Assembly (NCBI GenBank): GCA_964436335.1
Contig: CAYTCD010000038.1
Span: 1-18,213, forward strand
DNA: 18,213 bases
Reading direction: 5' to 3'
DNA from: Pullibacteroides sp964436335
Lineage (GTDB): Bacteria; Bacteroidota; Bacteroidia; Bacteroidales; P3
Position 1 is the stretch's first letter, and each line of letters begins with the position of its first letter. Made by a program: the position numbers and the translations under genes. The notes beneath the pieces were generated by a model that saw only the letters and a program-made list of their open reading frames with translations, was not told the DNA's origin and did no database searches. Below, piece after piece: positions 14,588 to 18,213 of this stretch.

Positions 14588-15187
14588 GCTATCACGAGTA
14601 ACAGAAGTCAGAACCGGGGTTTCCGCGCTCCCGTAAAGAAAGAGCCCGAACACCGGATCAATCGCCGGATCACCGCGCCGGTAGTGCGCGTAGTGGGCGA
14701 AAATGTGGAAACGGCCATCATGCATCTCAAGGATGCCTTGAGGATAGCCGAAGAACGGGAATTGGATCTGGTTGAAATCTCACCTTCTGCCAATCCGCCC
14801 GTGTGCAAGGTAATCGACTACCAGAAGTTCCTTTACGAACAGAAGCGCAAGCAAAAGGAAATCAAAGCCAAGAGCGCCAAAATCGTTGTAAAGGAAATCC
14901 GCTTGGGGCCGCAGACCGATGACCACGATTTCAACTTCAAGTTGAACCACGCCAAACGCTTCCTTTCGGAAGGTTCCAAGGTAAAGGTGGATGTTTTCTT
15001 CCGTGGAAGGACCATCGTCTATAAGGAACAGGGCGAGGTTATCCTGTTAAAGTTTGCCGAAGCCCTTTTGGAATATGGCAAACCGGAAAGCATGCCCAAG
15101 TTGGAAGGCAAGCGCATGATAATGATGATTACGCCCGTAAAGGCTTCGGCCAAGAAGGCTGCGCCCCAACAACCGACAGAAGAATAG
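14585..15187 (+). CDS. infC: Translation initiation factor IF-3, starting at ATC
   Basis: A 200-residue factor that binds the 30S subunit, monitors start codon pairing and prevents premature 50S joining. The N-domain includes EHRINRRITAPVVRVVGENV and ELDLVEISPSANPPVCKVID; the linker is the lysine-rich KRKQKEIKAKSAKIVVKEIR; the C-domain has LGPQTDDHDFNFKLNHAKRF, GSKVKVDVFFRGR and LEGKRMIMMI. The first conventional start codon in frame is GTG at 14684, which would delete the conserved N-terminal segment, so ATC at 14585 behind AGGAGG is chosen. E. coli infC starts at AUU, which IF-3 discriminates against, giving feedback control of its own synthesis; the same logic is inferred here. ATC at 14591 is a less well spaced alternative. 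rpmI follows after 24 bases. Confidence 0.93.
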   Translation: MAITSNRSQNRGFRAPVKKEPEHRINRRITAPVVRVVGENVETAIMHLKDALRIAEERELDLVEISPSANPPVCKVIDYQKFLYEQKRKQKEIKAKSAKIVVKEIRLGPQTDDHDFNFKLNHAKRFLSEGSKVKVDVFFRGRTIVYKEQGEVILLKFAEALLEYGKPESMPKLEGKRMIMMITPVKASAKKAAPQQPTEE

Positions 15188-15211
15188 TTAACCCATAATA
15201 TTTATCAAAAC

Positions 15212-15406
15212 ATGCCCAAGTTCAAAACCAAATCGGCTGCAAAGAAAAGGTTTTCTTTCACCGGAACAGGCAAGATTAAACGCCAGCATGCTTTCAAAAG
15301 TCATATCCTGACCAAGAAAAGCACCAAGCGTAAACGTAATCTTACTTATTCGGCAATCGTTCACTCGGCCAACGAAAAAGCCGTGCGTGAAATGTTGCAC
15401 GCTTAA
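15212..15406 (+). CDS. rpmI: 50S ribosomal protein bL35
   Basis: A 64-residue very basic protein, starting MPKFKTKSAAKKRFSFTGTG and continuing KIKRQHAFKSHILTKKSTK, the standard L35 signature. Length is normal. It lies in the conserved infC-rpmI-rplT order, 24 bases after infC, and is separated from rplT by an unusually long 115-base gap. The leader is A-rich without an SD. Confidence 0.97.
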   Translation: MPKFKTKSAAKKRFSFTGTGKIKRQHAFKSHILTKKSTKRKRNLTYSAIVHSANEKAVREMLHA

Positions 15407-15521
15407 GACACCTGTTGGGCGTTCCGGAAGCCCTAAAACACTGGAGAAAAACAAATTATTAATTGATTATGAGCACAAAGTCTTCTGAAACAACGGAGCG
15501 CTCATACAAAAAAGCAAAAAA
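15407..15521 (+). promoter_or_regulatory. rpmI-rplT intergenic region with hairpin and short upstream ORF
   Basis: This 115-base gap is the longest inside the operon. It holds a short hairpin at 15417-15433 (GGGC, then GTTCCGGAA, then GCCC). It also holds a 25-codon frame from ATG 15469 to TAG 15546, encoding MSTKSSETTERSYKKAKKCQ and DQSMS, which overlaps the first 25 bases of rplT in another frame. L20 is known to repress its own operon in E. coli and Bacillus by binding mRNA; whether this region is an L20 operator is inference. The small ORF may be chance. Confidence 0.3.
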
Positions 15522-15866
15522 ATGCCAAGATCAGTCAATGTCGTAGCCGCAAGGGCACGCAGAAAGAAGATCCTGAAATTGACCAGAGGTCAGTTCGGAC
15601 GCAGAAAGAATGTATGGACAGTTGCCAAGAACTCTTTGGAAAAAGGTCTGTTGTATGCCTATCGTGACCGCAAAGCCAAAAAGAGAAGCTTCAGAAACCT
15701 CTGGATTGTACGTATCAACGCCGGTATCCGTCCTTACGGAATGTCTTACTCGGCTTTTATGGGTAAGTTGCATCAGAAAAACATCGACCTTAACCGCAAG
15801 GTTCTGGCCGATTTGGCGATGAACCATCCCGAAGCGTTCAAGGCCGTTGTAGATAGTGTAAAATAG
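15522..15866 (+). CDS. rplT: 50S ribosomal protein bL20
   Basis: A 114-residue basic assembly protein of the large subunit. It begins MPRSVNVVAARARRKKILKL, with GQFGRRKNVWTVAKNSLEKG, YAYRDRKAKKRSFRNLWIVR and INAGIRPYGMSYSAFM, all characteristic of L20. Length is normal. The start follows an A-rich stretch (AAAAAAGCAAAAAA) and no SD. bL20 often serves as the autogenous repressor of this operon in other bacteria. Confidence 0.97.
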   Translation: MPRSVNVVAARARRKKILKLTRGQFGRRKNVWTVAKNSLEKGLLYAYRDRKAKKRSFRNLWIVRINAGIRPYGMSYSAFMGKLHQKNIDLNRKVLADLAMNHPEAFKAVVDSVK

Positions 15867-15894
15867 TTATTGACCCCATAAAACATATATCACC

Positions 15895-16248
15895 ATGAGC
15901 AAACCGGCATTAATGCAATTTGTCGATACTTTGACAAACAGCAACGAACTGCCCGCTTTCAAGGCTGGCGACACCATAACCGTAAGTTACAAGATCAAGG
16001 AAGGTAACAAGGAACGTATCCAGCAGTTTCAGGGCGTTGTGTTGCAACGTTCCGGAAGCGGCACCACAGCCACTTTTACCGTAAGGAAGATGTCGGGTAA
16101 CATCGGCGTGGAAAGAATCTTTCCCGTTAACTCTCCCTTTATCGAAAAGGTGGAAGTGAACAAACGCGGTGTTGTCCGTCGCGCCCGTATTTTCTATCTG
16201 CGCAAACTTACCGGTAAGAAAGCCCGTATCAAAGAACGTCGCTTCTAA
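15895..16248 (+). CDS. rplS: 50S ribosomal protein bL19
   Basis: A 117-residue protein at the 30S-50S interface. It carries FKAGDTITVSYKIKEGNKER, IQQFQGVVLQRSGSGTTATF and TVRKMSGNIGVERIFPVNSP, then the RRARIFYLRKLTGKKARIKE end of L19. It starts 28 bases after rplT and is the last gene before the intrinsic terminator, so it is read as part of the thrS operon. In many bacteria rplS instead lies with rpsP-rimM-trmD. Confidence 0.97.
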   Translation: MSKPALMQFVDTLTNSNELPAFKAGDTITVSYKIKEGNKERIQQFQGVVLQRSGSGTTATFTVRKMSGNIGVERIFPVNSPFIEKVEVNKRGVVRRARIFYLRKLTGKKARIKERRF

Positions 16249-16271
16249 CCGCCCGCTATCCGGGAAACAAG

Positions 16272-16307
16272 ACCGCTTGGCAGAATCTTTTTGTCAAGCG
16301 GTTTTTT
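16272..16307 (+). terminator. Rho-independent terminator after rplS
   Basis: ACCGCTTGGCA and TGTCAAGCGGT pair over eleven positions (one G-T wobble) around a loop of about nine bases and are followed by a T run. It begins 24 bases after the rplS stop and closes the translation operon. Confidence 0.9.
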
Positions 16308-16331
16308 ATTGTAGAACCTTATTTTTTTGGC

Positions 16332-16931
16332 ATGAACGAATTGCCCGTTGTAGAAACTTTTTATTCGTTGCAGGGAGAGGGCGCGCATGCCGGTTACCCG
16401 GCATTCTTTATCCGCCTGGCGGGCTGTCGTAACGCTTGTTCTTTCTGCGATACGCGCCAATCGTGGAATGCGGCCGCGTTTCAAACGGTGCCGGTGGCCC
16501 GCCTGGCGGATAAGGCCGCCGAAAGCGGCGCGCCCTCGTGTGTGGTAACCGGCGGCGAACCCACATTGCATTCGCTGAACGCGCTTTGCCAGGCCCTCAA
16601 GGCTTCCGGACTACAGACCTGGCTCGAAACCTCAGGTTCCGAACCTTTGTCGGGACAATGGGATTGGATCTGCCTCTCTCCCAAAAAAGGTGTGGCGGTG
16701 CATCCTGAATACTATGCGGCCGCTTCCGAACTCAAGGTGGTGGTACAGACCCCCGGAGATTTTGTATTTGCCGAAGAACAGGCCCGGCTTGTAAATGCCC
16801 GTAGCCTGTGTTACCTGCAGGTTGAGTGGAGTGTTTCGGCGCAAATGTCGGCGGCGGTGGTGGACTATATCAAAGCGCATCCTATCTGGAAACTTTCTTT
16901 GCAGACGCATAAGTTTATCGGCATAGTCTAA
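16332..16931 (+). CDS. queE: 7-carboxy-7-deazaguanine synthase (radical SAM)
   Basis: A 199-residue enzyme converting 6-carboxytetrahydropterin to 7-carboxy-7-deazaguanine in the pathway to queuosine and other 7-deazapurines. The start ELPVVETFYSLQGEGAHAGY is the QueE signature. The iron-sulfur cluster motif is C32-R-N-A-C36-S-F-C39-D, i.e. CxxxCxxC. VVTGGEPTLH is the radical SAM glycine-rich motif, ETSGS and LSPKK bind SAM or substrate, and the protein ends SLQTHKFIGIV as in Bacteroidota QueE. It starts 25 bases after the terminator; no convincing promoter is seen in that gap, so its transcription start is unclear. queC/queD are not in the window. Confidence 0.94.
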   Translation: MNELPVVETFYSLQGEGAHAGYPAFFIRLAGCRNACSFCDTRQSWNAAAFQTVPVARLADKAAESGAPSCVVTGGEPTLHSLNALCQALKASGLQTWLETSGSEPLSGQWDWICLSPKKGVAVHPEYYAAASELKVVVQTPGDFVFAEEQARLVNARSLCYLQVEWSVSAQMSAAVVDYIKAHPIWKLSLQTHKFIGIV

Positions 16932-16962
16932 AGAAAAACTATCCGCTTTTTTGTTTACCTTA

Positions 16963-16977
16963 GCCTTATGATAAGGC
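16963..16977. repeat. 15-base palindrome centred on the start codon of the last gene
   Basis: GCCTTAT and ATAAGGC flank a single G, so the inverted repeat includes the ATG at 16968-16970. It could be an operator or an mRNA hairpin hiding the start, but an arm of this size is expected about once by chance in a window this long. Confidence 0.3.
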
Positions 16978-18213
16978 GTGTTCTCTATCGGATTTCTCTT
17001 GCGGTGCTCTTTTTGGGCCTGCCCCTGATTTGCCGTGCCACGCATCAGAAAGCGGCCGAACTGCGGGTGGAGCATGTTTCGGGTTATACCTATCGCGCCA
17101 TCCTTATCACCTATACCTATACAGGAACCGATGTGGACAGACCTGAAATAGAGATAGCCTGGGGCGATGGCCTGTTTGAAACAGTACCCCGCCTCAGGTA
17201 TTCCTATGTGGGGAATGAAACACGGGAGAACCGCTATGAGGCCACGCACACCTATTCCGGTCCGGGCGTCTATACGTTGTACATGGAAGATCCCAACCGC
17301 AATGCGGGTGTGGTGAACATTCCCGGCAGTGTGCTCACGTATATGTATGTTTCCACCACCATCACGATAAGTCCTTGGTTGGGTGCAGGCAGCAGCACTC
17401 CCGTAACCACGATAAGTCCGGTTGACGACAATGCCTGTCTGGGAAAACTGTTTACCCATAATCCGGGGGCTTACGACCCCGATGGAGACAGCATCTCCTA
17501 TCGCCTTATTCCCTGCCGCACCATGAACGGAGAGGAAATTCCGGGTTATAATTTCCCTGCGGCCAGCGATTCTTTCTATATAGATGCCTTTAATGGAACT
17601 TTGTTTTGGAATGCGCCGATGGCGCAGGGCGAGTATAATGTGGCCATTCTGATGGAAGAGTGGCGTAATCGGATAAAGATAGGCTCCCTTACACGCGACA
17701 TGCAGATTGTAGTGCGTTCTTGCGGCAACCATCCACCGGAAATAGTGGCGGAGGAGCGTTATTGTGTGGAGGCGGGGCAGGTGGTGAACCTTCCGGTTGT
17801 GGTACGGGACAGGGATAGAAACAGACTCCACCTTGAAGCTACGGGCGAGATTCTGACCGGCGGCCGCCGCGCCGGCTTGCAAGGAATTTTCGACAGTGTG
17901 GATTCGGCCGTGTATAACTTCTATTGGGTAACGGATCTGTCCGAATCGCGCACCGCACCTTATCTGCTATATCTGCGTGCCGAAGACAACGGCGATCCGC
18001 ATCTGAGCGCGGTCAAGACCGTGGCCGTTACTGTGCTGGCGCCGGCAGTGCATTTTTCGGATGTGGTTCCGGAGAAAAAAAAGGTGTCTTTGGCCTGGAC
18101 GAAGAGCCTTTCTCCCCATGCGGCGGGCTATGAACTCTACCGCCGCGATTTCTGGGCGGAAGAACATGCCGTTGATTCTTGTACCACCGGTATTGCCGAT
18201 ACGGCTTACCGGC
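16968..18213 (+). CDS. Large secreted PKD-domain protein, gliding-motility-associated type (3' end outside window)
   Basis: An open frame of 415 codons with no stop before the window edge. It starts MIRRVLYRISLAVLFLGLPL then ICRA, a signal peptide. The mature region begins like Bacteroidota proteins annotated as carrying the gliding-motility-associated (T9SS type B) C-terminal domain: YTYTGTDVDRPEIEIAWGDG (WGDG at 65-68), THTYSGPGVYTLYMEDPNRN forming a PKD-like domain, then FTHNPGAYDPDGDSISYRL and a cadherin-like HPPEIVAEERYCVEAGQVV region. From about residue 365 a fibronectin III-like domain begins (KKVSLAWTKSLSPHAAGYEL). The sorting tail would lie beyond the edge and is not seen. Function is probably a surface or adhesin-like structural role. 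It begins 36 bases after queE. Confidence 0.85.
   Translation, partial: MIRRVLYRISLAVLFLGLPLICRATHQKAAELRVEHVSGYTYRAILITYTYTGTDVDRPEIEIAWGDGLFETVPRLRYSYVGNETRENRYEATHTYSGPGVYTLYMEDPNRNAGVVNIPGSVLTYMYVSTTITISPWLGAGSSTPVTTISPVDDNACLGKLFTHNPGAYDPDGDSISYRLIPCRTMNGEEIPGYNFPAASDSFYIDAFNGTLFWNAPMAQGEYNVAILMEEWRNRIKIGSLTRDMQIVVRSCGNHPPEIVAEERYCVEAGQVVNLPVVVRDRDRNRLHLEATGEILTGGRRAGLQGIFDSVDSAVYNFYWVTDLSESRTAPYLLYLRAEDNGDPHLSAVKTVAVTVLAPAVHFSDVVPEKKKVSLAWTKSLSPHAAGYELYRRDFWAEEHAVDSCTTGIADTAYR

Noticed and set aside
14684..14686. GTG as the start of infC
   Set aside because: It would remove the conserved EHRINRRITAP segment and has no SD; the AGGAGG lies over 100 bases upstream.
16632..17882. 416-codon minus-strand frame spanning the end of queE and the PKD gene
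   Set aside because: It crosses two well-supported plus-strand genes and shows no domain. The plus-strand PKD frame runs open to the window end.

Overview
This window looks like a chromosomal segment of a Bacteroidota member, most likely order Bacteroidales. The evidence is a gingipain-type (C25) protease, type IX secretion (T9SS) C-terminal sorting tails, a large secreted protein of the gliding-motility-associated type, signal peptides cleaved before Gln, repeated TAnnTTTG promoter elements, and mostly SD-less starts with A-rich leaders. No rRNA, tRNA, insertion sequence, CRISPR array or phage gene is visible. No intergenic stretch exceeds 300 bases.

Left region (1-2.7 kb, minus strand). 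A visibly AT-richer block carries a C25 cysteine protease. It is preceded by a 47-codon remnant that joins a secretion-signal start to a T9SS sorting tail, and followed by the first ten codons of another exported protein that runs off the window edge. A divergent promoter region (about 2554-2750) separates this from a GC-rich plus-strand block.

Second region (2.75-9.4 kb, plus strand). Four tightly packed genes form one probable operon: a lipoprotein of the DPP III (M49) type, glycerol-3-phosphate dehydrogenase gpsA, an exported endonuclease/exonuclease/phosphatase-fold protein with a T9SS tail, and an exported M3 dipeptidyl carboxypeptidase. The set points to degradation of peptides and possibly nucleic acids in the envelope or outside the cell, with one housekeeping lipid-synthesis gene embedded. 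Two small outer-membrane beta-barrel candidates follow (9.5-10.8 kb).

Third region (10.8-12.5 kb). A LolD-type ABC ATPase is encoded on the minus strand behind a HigA-like XRE regulator that has no visible toxin partner. Divergently, a complete ParD/ParE toxin-antitoxin pair lies on the plus strand.

Fourth region (12.6-16.3 kb). A translation operon thrS-infC-rpmI-rplT-rplS is closed by a clear intrinsic terminator. infC has no ATG/GTG/TTG start that retains its conserved N-terminus. It appears to start at ATC, eight bases after a perfect AGGAGG, which is the most notable signal in the window.

Right end (16.3-18.2 kb). queE (7-carboxy-7-deazaguanine synthase) is followed by the 5' part of a long secreted PKD-containing protein that is open at the window edge. 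I see no wholly new multi-gene system. The most interesting items are the infC start, the passenger-less T9SS remnant, the second strong SD at the C25 gene, and the toxin-less HigA upstream of lolD.
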